64,000 nucleotides of DNA from Ciona intestinalis (lineage: Eukaryota > Chordata > Ascidiacea > Phlebobranchia > Cionidae): positions 3,766,948-3,830,947 of the forward strand of contig NC_020166.2 of assembly GCF_000224145.3 (NCBI RefSeq), in the 5' to 3' direction. The first letter of the stretch is position 1. Every line of letters begins with the position of its first letter. Positions 29,501 to 40,205 of this stretch are shown here, piece by piece. Both the position numbers and the translations under genes were made by a program. A model generated the notes under the pieces. It did no database searches and was not told the DNA's origin. It was given only the letters and a program-made list of their open reading frames with translations.

Positions 29501-32500
29501 TAGTTCCCTTTAATACGGAAAATTTTCTAATATAAGAACTATTTCTACAAAAATTATGTTCAGAATAATACAATATTGTTGTAGCTTTCTCCAATTATTG
29601 GTTGTGCATAATTTGTTGTTAAACGCAGCGTTATACGTCTAATGCATTGCATGTTTCTTGTGTGTGATACTTATTATGTTGTCCTAAACAATATTCAATT
29701 CCAGCGGTCCATCAGCAGCAACAATCATCTTACAACCAACAACCTGCTGCTCCTGTTCATGTGGAAATAAAACCTCAGGTAAGTGACTGCCTTAATATCT
29801 GCTGTAGATAATTTTTCACAATTTTTGAAGCTAATTGAAGCAGACCTATGTTTTAGTATGTTTCTGTGACTTTGCATTACATATGTAGGCTAACAAGCTA
29901 AACAAATATTTTGCATTTTTTTAACTTATTTATAATTGTTTTCAAACTTTTAGATTGAAGATGGAAAGAAGGCAAAGAAAGGGAAAAAGAAAAAGGGAAA
30001 ATTAACAAAAGCAGATATCAGTATGCCATCAGGATTCAAGTAAAACGTGTTCTATAACTTATTAAAATCCAATTTAACACCCATATTCTATGTTTGTTTA
30101 AAAGTGATTTTAAATAAATGAATGTAAGATTGTGAGATTTAAAGTTTCTAGAATGTTAAAATTCCATGGATTGTGATTTATAGTATAGTGGTGTGGGTCA
30201 CAGTGTGTGGTACTTACATACAATTTATCTGTTTACACAAGATATCTTGTTACAGGCATGTTGGGCATGTGGGTTGGGATCCAAACAAGGGATTCGACGT
30301 AAGTCTTATTCATACATCCTATATCTGTGTAATAGTTATATGCTTATACAAAGCAATTTTTCCATTTTCATGTATAGTAGGGTGGGAAAAGACGGGACAC
30401 CTTTGTCACATAATATCTCCAAATATTTTGGATATTAACAACTAACAATGGTCTATCGGAGTCGCGAGGATATATTTTTATAGTTCTTGGAATGTTCTTT
30501 GTTTACTACCAAATGAGACAAGAAAATGGAATGAGAAGGTGTCCCATCTTATCTGATTTACATGGATTTTTTTCTAAAGAGATCTCCATGTTTTAATCTC
30601 TACTTATCAATTAACAACGCATCACTTGGCACTAAAGACCTCCATATGCTGGTGCTTGCATATGTGAATTACATTTTCAAATTCAAACTAACATAGTCTT
30701 TAGGCCAATGCTTACTGGTTTATCAGCTTACTTTATTCCGTGTTTAAATTGTTGAGGATGCTTAAGGTTTAATGCATTAAGTAACTTTTACGTGAGACAA
30801 TAATCAGTTATCTGTTACAAATTTTTTATAAACTGATTATCTGAATATGGATTATGAAAGAATCTTTATTTTTTTCTTTTTTTTATTATTACGTGCCTGT
30901 GTATCAGTCATATATATTTTTTTATTATTACGTGCCTGTGTATCAGCCATATTACGTGCCTGCATATCAGTCTATGACACTTGTTTCAAAGTATATTTGT
31001 GAGTTTTAGTAAACATAGTCAAGATGGTACTAAACTTTTGTACTTTTAGTAGAAAAGAATATAATAATACTTTTAAAGAATATTTATTACACTGTAAGCA
31101 GACGAGGATAAAAAAATGGTGCCAATAATATGCGTCTGACTGCGATACGGTGTTGCGGCATCGGTCGCATGAAGGACTTAAAATGGGCTTTCCAGGTGTT
31201 AGGGTATAAAACCAGTTAAATCTAATTTAAATCCCAGGTTCTTGACAAGGCCTCACCCTTCAAGAATAAAAAAGCTATGTTACAATTAGTAAATGATTTA
31301 AGTTTCCTCAAATGCAATGCATTGTGATTCATGATAAATTTTGATTTCAGACCAACAATATGGATCCAGATGTGAAGGAATTATTCAATAACGCTGGTGT
31401 CACAGAGGATGATATGCATGATAAAGAGAAAGCTCAGTTTATCTACGATTTCATTGAGAAACGAGGGGGAATAGATGCTGTTAAACAGTAATTATAAACT
31501 TCAATTGTTGGTTTTAATTTTTTTACATTAACTTATTCTAGGAATCTAGGATATCCTATAATCCTTGAATAATACAAAAAGATTCAAATCTCACTGATAC
31601 GAAATTCTGTATTGTGCATCCCTATGCATAGTATACAGTAATTTTGAAATTTTTTATTTTTGTTTAAATATTCGAACAACTTTATCTATAGAGAACAGAA
31701 GCAAAGAGGTGCTCCTCCTCCTCCACCACAGAGAGGAACAGGAGGAGGTCCACCACCCCCGCCCCCACAAAGAGGAGGACCCCCTCCACCTCCACGAAAA
31801 GATGCTTCACGATCTCAACCACCACCACCACATAGGAGCCAAGGTCCTCCTCCTCCACCTCCTGACCGAGGAAATCGTCAAGCTCAGACACCTCAACCTC
31901 CGAGAGGTCGTGAACCTCCAGTTCTTGGAGGTAGGATGAGCCATCCACCTCCACCACCCCGTGCTCCAGAAAGCATTCCTCCCCCGCCCCCACCATCTGC
32001 ATCATATGCCCCACCCCCTCCTCCCTCAATGCCATCTAATGTTCCTCCTCCACCCCCGCCTCCACCACCAAGCTCTTCTGCTCCACCACCTCCTCCTCCT
32101 GCCACTGGTATGGGCCGTGGAGCATTGCTGCAGCAGATAAGACAAGGGGTAAGTTAAGACAGTTTTGTTAAATAGTCGTGAAAACTTTATGACAAACAAT
32201 TTTTAGACCGGTTTGAAATCAGCATCTGAACCTGTTAAGACCACGAACCGTCCGGCTGCTACCGGTCGTGATGCGTTGTTGGATGATATAAGGAAAGGTG
32301 GAATTGGTGGATTGAAATCGGTAATATATATTTTCTACTTCCAATAATTTATGTTGAAAAATAATACAAACACACCATTTATTAAAATTTTTATTCTAAG
32401 GTATCCCATGAACAGAACGATAAACCAGTAGCTTCACCTCCTCCAGAAGAGGGTTTAGCTGGTGCCCTTGCTCGTGCTTTGCAGAAGCGAGAAAATGCAA

Positions 32501-32745
32501 TTCATTCAGGTTGGTTTTATAATCAATGTATCAAGATATCTGAGAAATACTAACAGTAACAGCCACTTTTCAAAAACTGGTATTTAGTTGTAAAATTACT
32601 GTTTTTTGCGTATTTTTGTATGATTAAATCAAATTGCTGTTTTTGCCTATTATGATATGTTATGGTTAAATTAAATATTTTCTCCACAGATTCTGAATCG
32701 GATTCTGATAATGAAGATTTTGATGATGAGGAATGGAGTGATTAG
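20565..32745 (+). CDS. WASL: Neural Wiskott-Aldrich syndrome protein (N-WASP)
   Basis: Cdc42-regulated activator of the Arp2/3 complex. Twelve exons give 1515 nt and 504 residues (human WASL 505): 20565-20678, 20809-20946, 21354-21440, 21834-21933, 29705-29778, 29954-30039, 30256-30298, 31351-31487, 31692-32148, 32207-32320, 32401-32509, 32690-32745. Order: WH1 domain about 28-140 ([21 protein letters not shown] spans exon 3); basic stretch 176-187 ([12 protein letters not shown]); CRIB motif 193-207 ([15 protein letters not shown]); GBD helix with [14 protein letters not shown]; proline-rich region 263-395; two WH2 motifs ([12 protein letters not shown] and [12 protein letters not shown]); a central segment; and an acidic tail with the conserved Trp, ending DDEEWSD. 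Intron 4 is 7.8 kb, far larger than the others, and contains the ORF at 24803-28351. Intron 7 carries a MITE. Confidence 0.95.
21940..24800 (+). other. WASL intron 4, upstream half
   Basis: No exon is recognised. GC content rises across about 23.0-24.4 kb, with several CpG-bearing tracts. An acceptor-like ttcttgtag ends at about 24736 and ttcag ends at 24800, directly before GG-ATG of the large ORF. The region could hold an internal promoter. Confidence 0.35.
24803..28351 (+). CDS. Giant unrecognised ORF nested in WASL intron 4
   Basis: Uninterrupted frame of 1182 codons from ATG 24803 ([14 protein letters not shown]) to TAA at 28349. An in-frame TAA lies upstream at 24770-24772. I do not recognise the protein. 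It is Ser-rich and largely disordered in composition. Visible features are an acidic N-terminus ([18 protein letters not shown]), a basic Ala/Lys helix ([15 protein letters not shown]) near residue 260, a conserved-looking [15 protein letters not shown] near 460, a polybasic [10 protein letters not shown] near 1060, and a C-terminal [18 protein letters not shown] donor (GCAG|GTACAA) follows 28271 in phase 1, the phase of WASL exon 5. The segment 24801-28271 is 3471 nt, divisible by 3, and also accepts WASL exon 4 in phase. An AATAAA lies at 28460. It may be a nested gene, an alternative first exon, or a cassette exon of WASL. That the frame is real is near certain; its transcript structure is not. 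Confidence 0.85.
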   Translation: MTAIATAFTAYDMQTLHGQSFQDYCSVNSSDEDRGSDYSLSDIEDGLSSTSAVTKWPTDIPVVVNKKAYNLPNHANHGQPAHRKLCRAPILTNVWQRQVSMNTSRRRNSSQRHSAHRLPAQQTLKFGVQQIAHLFENISNKEKVVAPTTCTTMKTMNIPNKQSMKVVKLASSPGQTKLPVINSPVNRKQSLSRIRIQFPSPSHIDIIRDRSQSYSGVLDSPRSRCSSVLSTNSLKIDSDAADSNVSEEGGSHKSVKQWKHYKRAMEAYRKSAQRAKAKAAAANQEPGSTKVDSPLHSHSIFERGSIYDLWDNKSHSSTPTVEDEGMNTDLCSDFGSSRHSDEYPIWNGNSPVSPSIRDWNYSVEDTDHLSLDYRTLMASNKPKNGWMLVQNAVTHRGVKNEYRKSMEPDSITDIDALMMEFDEKVSSKDDDDECNEKTSFDLTQNKTNSPSLSPVSPEKIVWPEYEKLVKAKFEVCQHPNSSFKMRLAALEKKGVKSMCSFEQDMNEMDSDKSRTSSTTDTDMLNSNLRDKSIIRKRNLSLSNSYLNQRQASDMCGETKTFSQHRHYHTVASPARLSKLLRKQAKQRILSPLSSPKCSAQIKTEARPFNRRTASLGDPCNASLDENITLINDEDENLFYTEDVFPLPSPASLKDTSSSINEFNFPSPPPEFTNTFNDEVVPGSHSQCEIDTALVNKDAAEIENNVNGVKAFFNIGCNDVDSITSSTYINCTDVGQNPVILRKNKTDSSINASSNLSPQSINSKRASWLYSNIQSSSFENIPTNNDSSAASNGATTYMNVTHQSRKDTKVLPQLEVAVPKIVVTRSPKPDQRKLNLNLKKKSSLYSAMAISEGRVYQNSDLSPNEYSCITTPGSESEGDYVNYESFYKKLPPKSKSASCSPEGQRKHTDYEELDPAKILPKNVSKLELDIDGYFSSLGRKKLSPRHLPKFLQSPTLSRFTSRKKSCAGQQPTNATISSNQPLMVNSNTNTNNSSEVSSVTSSLGCMSVELSPSTSHCSSSIASSGQIFTSVNSIPNTKSSMFEPSVFAPYYASLPRHFRKKKKKVKRAQEISVPLTECLTNPSATFQLKLEKVYQAPSQKLDLISAFINKEPIQSVGVGEVDVQIPRKQPVTKSYSTSNIFSGMTKVLKLNRLKTRAGTTVLYNFNNACNFFIIKWLCLTILL
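28460..28465 (+). terminator. Possible polyadenylation signal after the giant ORF
   Basis: AATAAA 109 bp past the ORF stop. If used, the ORF would be a self-contained nested gene or a short WASL isoform end. Confidence 0.4.
28470..29700. other. WASL intron 4, downstream part
   Basis: AT-rich. One stretch near 28618-28712 is open in three frames but has no splice site in a usable phase. No exon called. Confidence 0.35.
30373..30556. mobile_element. TAGTAGGGTGGGG MITE
   Basis: Left end tatagtagggtgggaaaaga, right end aaggtgtcccatcttatctg; internal tgttctttgtttactaccaa. It lies in WASL intron 7. Confidence 0.85.
30885..30980. repeat. Short tandem repeat, three units
   Basis: Three imperfect copies of attacgtgcctgtgtatcag in WASL intron 7. 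Confidence 0.65.
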
Positions 32746-32749
32746 AAAT

Positions 32750-33400
32750 ATTTAAAGATGAATGAAATGGTTTTATTTTGTGATTAATATTGCGGTATTG
32801 GCAATCACATAATTTAAACACTGTCATCTATATATTCCAGCGTATAGTGAACATACCATGCAAATATAATTATGTGGAACAGTGCCTTTAGTAAAGCAGT
32901 CAAGTTATTAAATACAACATGGAAAATAATTATTATAATATCAGATATCAGGCTACCATTATGCTTGCATCTGTCCACCAAATCACATTTGGAGAAATGG
33001 TTACCATACCTGACATTGTGCGTTTTGCATGGTGTGTATTACCAAGCTGGATAGTTTTGATTGTATCTGTATCTCGTATGTATATATAATAATGTTATAC
33101 AATATTTACTTGGTTTAAACAGCTTGCGTTATATTAATTAATGTTGAAATTGTTATTAACTAAACTGCAACTGCGTTATTGTAATTACTGCAACAAATAT
33201 AAGTGATCCGATCTGGAGTTTTTTTTATTTATTACAAAAAGTACAGAAGTACAATAACAGGAATATATTACTATTAATCTCACAAGGTGTGCAATGAAGT
33301 TGTGTGCTTGAAGGTAAGATAATATAAACTCACAGTGAATTAGTAGTTAGATCAGAGCATAGGTAGTGTGTCAATACAGGTAGTTTACAAACTGCATATG
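32750..33400. other. Convergent 3' ends of WASL and LRRC74-like
   Basis: About 660 bp between the WASL stop (plus) and the LRRC74-like stop (minus). It should hold both 3' UTRs. A minus-strand AATAAA (plus tttatt) lies at about 33226. No other feature seen. Confidence 0.5.
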
Positions 33401-33405
33401 AAAAA

Positions 33406-36400
33406 TCAAAACTTAACCCGAGATATTCTTCTCCGTGAAACATTTTTTACTGGAGGTGTTTTATAGACAACAGGAACTACTTCTTTGTGAAGAATAAAAT
33501 TGTCTCTGTCAGGATCTAAATTGCTGATCAATCTTTCTGTTTCAATCTAAAATAGAACAAATAAACAATACTGTGTTTTAATCATGAGTGGGACCACTTA
33601 CCTCATTGGAACATTTCTTGAGGTTTCGAACTGCATTACGAAGATCTTCAATTTTGATTTTTTCTGCAGTAGCAATGGCCTTCAAGAACTGTGCAGAAAT
33701 TATTTTTCCCCTTGCCAGAACTCTATGCAAGTGAACAGATCCTCCATACAATGAACATTTCTACAGAAAAGGTTTATTACTAACGCTGCTTGAGTAAAAC
33801 TAAAATAGTTGTTCAGATACACAAATAACTATTGGCATACTTTTCGTTCCTGTTCATTTTGCCCCTCATAAAAAACACATATTGGCCTTGATTTGATCAT
33901 CTGTCTTAGCATTTCGATCAGGTCTGGGGAGAGAACCACCTCCTTAATACTAAGTTCAGTAAAAACATCACTTTGTTGCAAATGCTTTAAAAGATACTGT
34001 AACAAATTTCATGTTTAAGAAATTATTTTAAAACAAAATAAAACACTTATTACGAACCATCACGCCTTTTCTGCCTAAGGGGTTTCTATCAAGAACCAAA
34101 GTTGTCAATCCACTCGCTGTCTTTTTTATTTTCTTTCCTTTGATTCCGCAAATGCTCGAAGCTAAACGTTCAGCACCGAAAGGCCCGATATGATTGACAG
34201 CAAGTGACAGATGACGTAAATTAGAGTTATGACGAAGTGGGCGGCCCAACAAAGCTGCCCCTTCGTCTCCCAAGCCATTCCATGACAAATCCAAACTTTG
34301 CAATGTTGAGTTCACCTTCAGCAATGACATTAGTGTAAGTTAACTGTTTAGTATTTAGTTAGTGTTTGGTTAAGCATTACTTTAAAGCATTGCCCGAGTG
34401 CTGCAGCAGCAATCTTTCCAAGCATATTCCACGATAGGTTTAAGCTGGTGAGACTGCTATTATCCATCAGCATTGCAGCAAATGCTTGACCTGGATAAAA
34501 CATGAATCAGAGTAAAAACATTGTAATTAATGTTTAAAATTTACTATACATCAAAAAAAGTAAATCTTATATGACAATGGTATTATAATTTAAAGTATTG
34601 TTTTGTTGCTATATCCTGTTTTTTTTAAATATATTTTTAAAAATCTTTGGTACCATAATCAACGAGACAAATAAAGTTATGATTATTATTAAAATTTTAG
34701 TATACCCATTAAAGTATAGCACTAAAAATGTACCTGCACTATCGGTGAACTGGTTATGACTAACATCTAGAGATTGAAGCGTCGAGTTTAATTTTAAAGC
34801 TTCACAAAGATGAAGAGCTTCCTGAAAAATCAATATATAATAAAAAAAACATCATGAAACGTTTCGAGTATACTCACTTTGTCAGCCAGTGTGTTGTGGC
34901 TGATGCAAATATGCGTCAATGATGTATTGGTACACAGCATAGATGAGATATAGTACCCAGAATCATTTTTTAACTGATTAGATCCCAGGTTCAAGCGACA
35001 TATATTTGAATTCTTCCTGATTATAAAGAGACATAAAAGAATTAGTTTGGCCAGTTGTACAATTGAATTAAATCTCTGTGTACACAAAGCGCAGTTTCGA
35101 TTAGGTACAATGGATTTAAATTTCCCATACAAATACAGGAACGCCCAATTGAAATGAAGATGAGTGCTTACCAACAAAACCTACTATTGTACATTTGATT
35201 CTTTGTTGTTATAACATTGCAGAACAATATAAGAGATATGTATTACAAAGCATCAACTTTCACAATGTGTACAAAGGAGGGTCAGAATTAATTTGTGTTG
35301 TCTACAGCATTATTAAAGCTGTAAATATCATAACCTTTACACTGGGACTGGGTATTCTGCTATACTTCCTAAACAATACATTTTTGTAATTAATGTTTTA
35401 TATATAGTAGCTTGGTGTAAGATGGGACACCTGCTCATTCTATTTTCTCCTCCAGTTTATAGTAAACAAAGAAAGTTCAAAAAATATAAAAACGTATCTT
35501 AATGACTCCAATATAGCGTTGTTATTTGTTTAAAACACAATCAGGATATTTGGATATTGTGCGCTAAAGGTTCCCCCACCCTACTATATATATATATACT
35601 AAAAACAACAGAAGATTTTTTGTAATTTTCCACATACTTCAACATGTCTATGACATGCTTAGCTCCATCATCATTGATTGAGTTACCAGATAGATCAAGT
35701 TGTTCAACAAATGTATTGTGTAACAAAGCAGCAGACAATGCAAGTGTATCTTTACTGCTGAGTGATCTGATTAAACATAAATGTATTTAAAGTAGTGTAG
35801 CGCTACATACAAAAAGTTACTTAAACAATATTTTACCTGTGATGCAATAAAAATTGAAAGTTTTTATCAGATAACTTTTCCACAATTTTCTGAGATGTCG
35901 GTACACCTAGAGAAACAGAATATGTCACTAGAACCATTTAACACAGACACATTATCACTCAAAAATTTGCAAAATTATTGTTTCGTAAAAACCATTACTT
36001 CTTTGACAGCAAATCTTTTTGTAGTGAGTTGCCCCAGTCAAATCTGCAACTTCTGGGTGATAATTAACAAAATCATCTTCGAGATCTGTGTCATACTCAT
36101 CAGACTGTGGATCCAAACCATCAAGAAAATCCCGGAAAGTCATTGAAGTTTCTGGTCGCGTGGTATTGGATTCACGACTGGCCAAGCGTTCATGAACCCA
36201 CGCCCAATTCATTGAACTCACCGTTGACCCTACAGGCATTTATGAACTTTAACATAACTTGCATTGTTTAGTTATAAGAAATAGAACAATTAAGATAAGT
36301 TGGTAAAAGAAGTCACGCTACTTAATGGCCAATACTCATAGTCTTAGGAGTCATAGCAGTATAGCACAAAAGCCACACATGTTATTTATTTTAAAATTAA

Positions 36401-37096
36401 ACCATGTTATAATTAAGGATTTGCTGATCTACACTATTGGGTTCTAACTATCAAAAAAGATGCAATTTGGTGACAGTGTTAAGCAAATTAACAATTTAAA
36501 TCATTGCACTTTTCGCAGATGGTGTAGAGTTAATAATGGTGCACAGATAATTTTAGTTAAACTAAAATTATCTTACTTGGTGTCACAAAAGGTTGCTTAG
36601 CCAGGTTAACGTTGGTTGGACTCTCATTATCATAAAACTCTGGTTTGGCAAGTTCTTCTTCAACAGTGTCGGAAAAATCTTGAGTTTGTACAGCAGATCT
36701 TGCAGTTATTTCACGACTCCTGCTCACTTTGGGACCACTGTCGGTTCGATCTGTATTACTAGATGGTTCACTACCTTGGCTAGCATTGATAATGACGATC
36801 CTCGGAGTATTTTGAAATAAAGAAGAATCTCGAAGTTTTACATGATGTATTGCAGGAGGAGCAGAATGCATAGCGCACCGATCATCATGGACTGTGGGCT
36901 TTTTACGCCGACCTACGCCGTCTCCACTTGACTTTAGATAACGTCTGTACTTAATATTGCTTTCCATTAAGAGTTGCCTTTGCTGCTTTTGAACACTTCG
37001 TTTTGCCGCACGCGAGAGGACTAACATAGCTCGGTCAGATATTGGAACATCTGTTTCATCACTACGGATTCGAGCTTTAGAACTCGAACAATCCAT
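33406..37096 (-). CDS. Leucine-rich-repeat protein, LRRC74-like
   Basis: Eleven exons join to 2001 nt, 666 residues: 37096-36577, 36229-35999, 35906-35837, 35766-35638, 35016-34878, 34821-34734, 34490-34381, 34315-34058, 33996-33841, 33760-33602, 33546-33406. The N-terminal 170 residues are basic and Ser-rich (MDCSSSKARIRSDETD). They are followed by an acidic YDTDLEDDFVNYHPEVADL and TGATHYKKIC, resembling LRRC74A/B upstream of their repeats. About seven ribonuclease-inhibitor-type LRRs follow, one per exon in places: QLDLSGNSINDDGAKHV, RLNLGSNQLKNDSGYY, SLDVSHNQFTDSAG, SLNLSWNMLGKIAAA, SLDLSWNGLGDEGAALLG, HLSLAVNHIGPFGAERL. The C-terminal 150 residues are helical and charged, with no domain I know. 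Human LRRC74A is about 490 residues, so this protein is longer at both ends. Function is unknown; a scaffold role is inferred only from the LRRs. MITE 35403-35588 sits in intron 4. Confidence 0.85.
35403..35588. mobile_element. TAGTAGGGTGGGG MITE
   Basis: Left end tatagtagcttggtgtaaga, right end gttcccccaccctactata; internal taaaacacaatcaggatatt. Intronic in the LRRC74-like gene. Confidence 0.85.
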
Positions 37097-37208
37097 CTTT
37101 GCCGTTACACATACGAACAACTGATAATCAGTGTATGTAATAACATTTACACAATACACTAAAGAAGCGTAGGAAATCGAAATAAGCTAAATGTACTCAC
37201 ATTGTTAC

Positions 37209-38330
37209 GGGTCCTACTAAAACACGCCCGGCGGGGCCCGGTGAAAATATACTAAAACACGCCCGGTGGAACCGGTCAACCTAAAACACGCCCGGTGGGG
37301 GGCCCGGTGTGAAATTCGTGTAAAGGGAGCTTTCCTTATGCAAGACCCACCAAAATGTGTGTGTGAAACAGAACTTATGAAAAATGGAAGATATTGTCTG
37401 TCTGAAAAGAATGAAGCGGCCAATTTTCGGTGATAGAAGTTACATTCTTGCCCCCCACTTCATCGCAGTAACAAAATGTGCTAATACGGAAAAGCCGAAC
37501 ACGTTAACTAAAAGATGACCCATAATCATGTATAATATTTACATTGTTCGTTTTTAAAGTTTTTAATAATAAAACTTCGATCAAATATAAGTGTATGTAT
37601 AGTACTGTGGCGTAAGGTAGGACACTTTTAGCACGTATATTAGGATGGGGAAAGATGGGACACCTTTTCATTCTGTTTTTTCGTCCGATTTGGTAGCAAA
37701 CAAAGAACATTCAAAGGATTATACAACCGTATTCTCGAGACTTCCATAGACTGTATTTAATTGTTTAAAACACGATCAGAAAAGTTAGATATTATGTGGT
37801 AAAGTTGTCCCGTCTTCCCCCGTCCTATTATAATATTTAAATATCCTGATCGTGTTTCAATCAATTAACAATGGTCTATGGAAGTCGTGAAGATACGGTT
37901 TTATAATTCTTCAAATGTTGTTTGTTTGCTACCTAAATGGGACGAGAAATAGAATAAAAAGGTGTCCCATCTTACCCCACTTCCTATTAACAAACACTAA
38001 ACTTTTGCTAAAAATACAGTTCATTATGTAAATATACAACGAAACAAATTTCGTACATCTATAATCAAAGTTCATTTTCAAAAACCTCAACTCGAGGGTC
38101 TCATTAGGCTAAAAATCTGTACACACGCATCACATTTTGGTGGGTCTTGCAAAGGGAAAGGTCCCTTACCACGAAATACTCACCGGGGCCCCCCACCGGG
38201 CGTGTTTTAGTATGACTCGTTTTACCGGGTCCTCATCGGGTTCTACCGGGCCCCACCGGGCCTCGCACCGAGCGTGTTTTAGTATAGTTTTTTTCGACCG
38301 GGCCCCGCCGGGCGTGTTTTAGTAGGACCG
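37209..38330. mobile_element. Foldback DNA element with long repetitive TIRs
   Basis: Arms of about 155 bp (37209-37366) and 215 bp (38115-38330) are inverted. Each is built from subrepeats of actaaaacacgcccgg plus cgggg tracts, then an inner shared segment (gcaagacccaccaaaatgtg). Ends read gggtcctactaaaac and, inverted, cggtcctactaaaac. Flanks attgttac (37201-37208) and atcgttac (38331-38338) could be an 8 bp target-site duplication with one change, which would suggest a hAT-like origin. The core holds no transposase and is occupied by nested MITEs. It lies about 110 bp upstream of the LRRC74-like start codon. Confidence 0.7.
37598..37989. mobile_element. MITE nested within a MITE
   Basis: The outer copy is 37598-37637 plus 37833-37989 (ends tatagtactgtggcgtaagg and ccatcttaccccacttccta). 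The inner copy 37638-37832 (taggatggggaaagatggga to cgtcttcccccgtcctatta) splits it within a TA-rich stretch, and the outer sequence resumes across the insertion. This supports a TA target. Confidence 0.75.
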
Positions 38331-38339
38331 ATCGTTACT

Positions 38340-38945
38340 GCTGACTACGGACCAGTTGAGGGAGTTTACCCTCGCCGATTGCTTTCTCTCACTTACCTTT
38401 GCTCTTTTGCGATACGCTAAATTAGAGAAACAAGAGAGCACAGCTGTAATGAATGAGCACGTAAATGAATCAGCACAATTTTGGTTAAACCTTTTAATAC
38501 CACGATCGACTAAGCTCGATCGAAAACAAATCAGAAATAACCAATCAAGTGGGTTTTGGTTGCCATTTGTGACCGTGTAGCAGTAGGCATAATTTTTTAA
38601 TCAGCGGCAATTACGTGACGTTGGAAGGCAGTATTAATCATATGGTGATTAGCTAAAAATAATATTTCAATTACCTTAAATGGTAATAATGTATAAATGC
38701 TTTCAATGCGCCCCTACGTAAATGATAATAATTTGATACAGACGTCAATTGTTGTGGGAATTCTTTATCTCACCAAAGAACACTTCTTTAATCTCACATT
38801 CACAAATCCTCAGATATTATAAGCACTGTTTTGACAGATCGTAGGGTAAAAACGGTTGCGCAACCGTTAAAGCGACTGGGAACAGATGATAATGTCCCAA
38901 ATCCTGTTTTAGCCCAGCGAAACAAATATTTTGTATATATTTGTT
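38340..38945. other. Intergenic, no gene recognised
   Basis: A 74-codon open frame at 38356-38580 has no recognisable similarity or splice context. No repeat family identified apart from the SINE head that follows. Confidence 0.35.
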
Positions 38946-38947
38946 TT

Positions 38948-39015
38948 AATAATTTATCCGGCGCCGTGACAAAGTGGTTAGCGCGCCTGCCTGTAACCAA
39001 TCGGTAATGGGTTCA
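38948..39015 (+). mobile_element. SINE head fragment
   Basis: ggcgccgtgacaaagtggtt then agcgcgcctgcctgtaacca, ending at gtaatgggttca. Only the tRNA-like head is present. Confidence 0.65.
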
Positions 39016-39419
39016 TTTTACTTTGTTCGCGAGTATTGTAATCAATATTTAATCGCAATTTATGCGATTGTATGCACTATGGTTTATATAACTATGCTAA
39101 GTTAGAAATGTAATTTATATATATAGCCTATTTCGCTTTTAGACAAACAAAAAATTAATCGTTAATTACTCGCTAATTAAGCAATCGTATGCAAAATGGT
39201 CTATTACTTGCTATTTATTATTCGGTTTTAAATGTAAAAAAATATTCTAAAATGTATAAACATATATTATGGTTTGATTTCAATCCGTAGATTTAACAAT
39301 AAATGTGAGAATTAAAAATTGAGATACGTGGGAAAAAGTCTAATTAACAACAACAACACCCACAACAAAAAGAACAACACTGTTCGACAAAAAATAGTCT
39401 ATATGACTACTCACGCAAT

Positions 39420-39524
39420 ATGTCCCTAATGGCACCGTCCTACCCAACTATTTAATGCGGTTGTTTATAACTTCGGCCACGCGCAGTACAAATTTGACAA
39501 TCGGAACGAATATATCACAACACC
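39420..39524. mobile_element. Lone end of the larger TIR element
   Basis: The segment gcgcagtacaaatttgacaa then tcggaacgaatatatcacaa matches the right end of the element at 12848-13761. A SINE begins immediately after it. Confidence 0.5.
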
Positions 39525-39814
39525 GGCTCCGTAGCACAGTTGGTTAGCGCGCTTGGCTCTAACCCAGAGCTAAGAGTTCACGGATCTTCGCTGCTACCAT
39601 TGTGGGCGTATGTATCCTTTTACACTTCACGGTAATTGCTCCAATCCAGTGGTCACTAATGGGTTGTCCAAATTATTAGCCACACATAAAAAAATGAAAA
39701 AATCCACAAAAAAATAATAACTCACAAAGTAACATACGAGGTGTACACCCGTGTTACAACGATTGTTGTTTTCCGGCCACGCGAGGAGAAGTAAGTTACA
39801 TTCATTTATTCAAG
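39524..39814 (+). mobile_element. SINE, near full length
   Basis: Head ggctccgtagcacagttggt, body gctccaatccagtggtcact, tail ccacgcgaggagaagtaagt, then ttcatttattca. Confidence 0.85.
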
Positions 39815-40007
39815 TGAAAAAATAAAATCTTAATAAATCTTAGCTAGAAGAAAGGTATGGATAGTACAAATTTAAAGTATCAGCCAAAAAAAACGTCATA
39901 TGTTTGGATTTGTGAATTTGAACAACATGATCCTAAACCATAGGTAGTGGATAAAACATGTGATTTAAACTTCACCAACCCAACTATATCCTTAAATTAT
40001 ATAGGAC

Positions 40008-40205
40008 AAATAGGGTGGGAAAGATGGGACACCTTTAGCACATAATATCCAAATATCCTAATTGTGTTTTATTTAAACAACTAACAACGCTCTATGGGAG
40101 TTGTGAGGATACGGTTTTATATTTAATTGAATTTTCTTTGATTACTACCTAATGTGAGGAGGAAGTAGAATGATAAGGTGTCCCATCTGTCCCCACCTTA
40201 CTATA
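40008..40205. mobile_element. TAGTAGGGTGGGG MITE
   Basis: Left end aatagggtgggaaagatggg, right end ctgtccccaccttactata. The duplicate copy is at 43685-43882. Confidence 0.82.

Noticed and set aside
31682-32105. Two long minus-strand frames over the WASL proline-rich exon
   Set aside because: They are shadows of CCN-rich proline codons on the opposite strand, giving low-complexity Gly/Val/Glu proteins.
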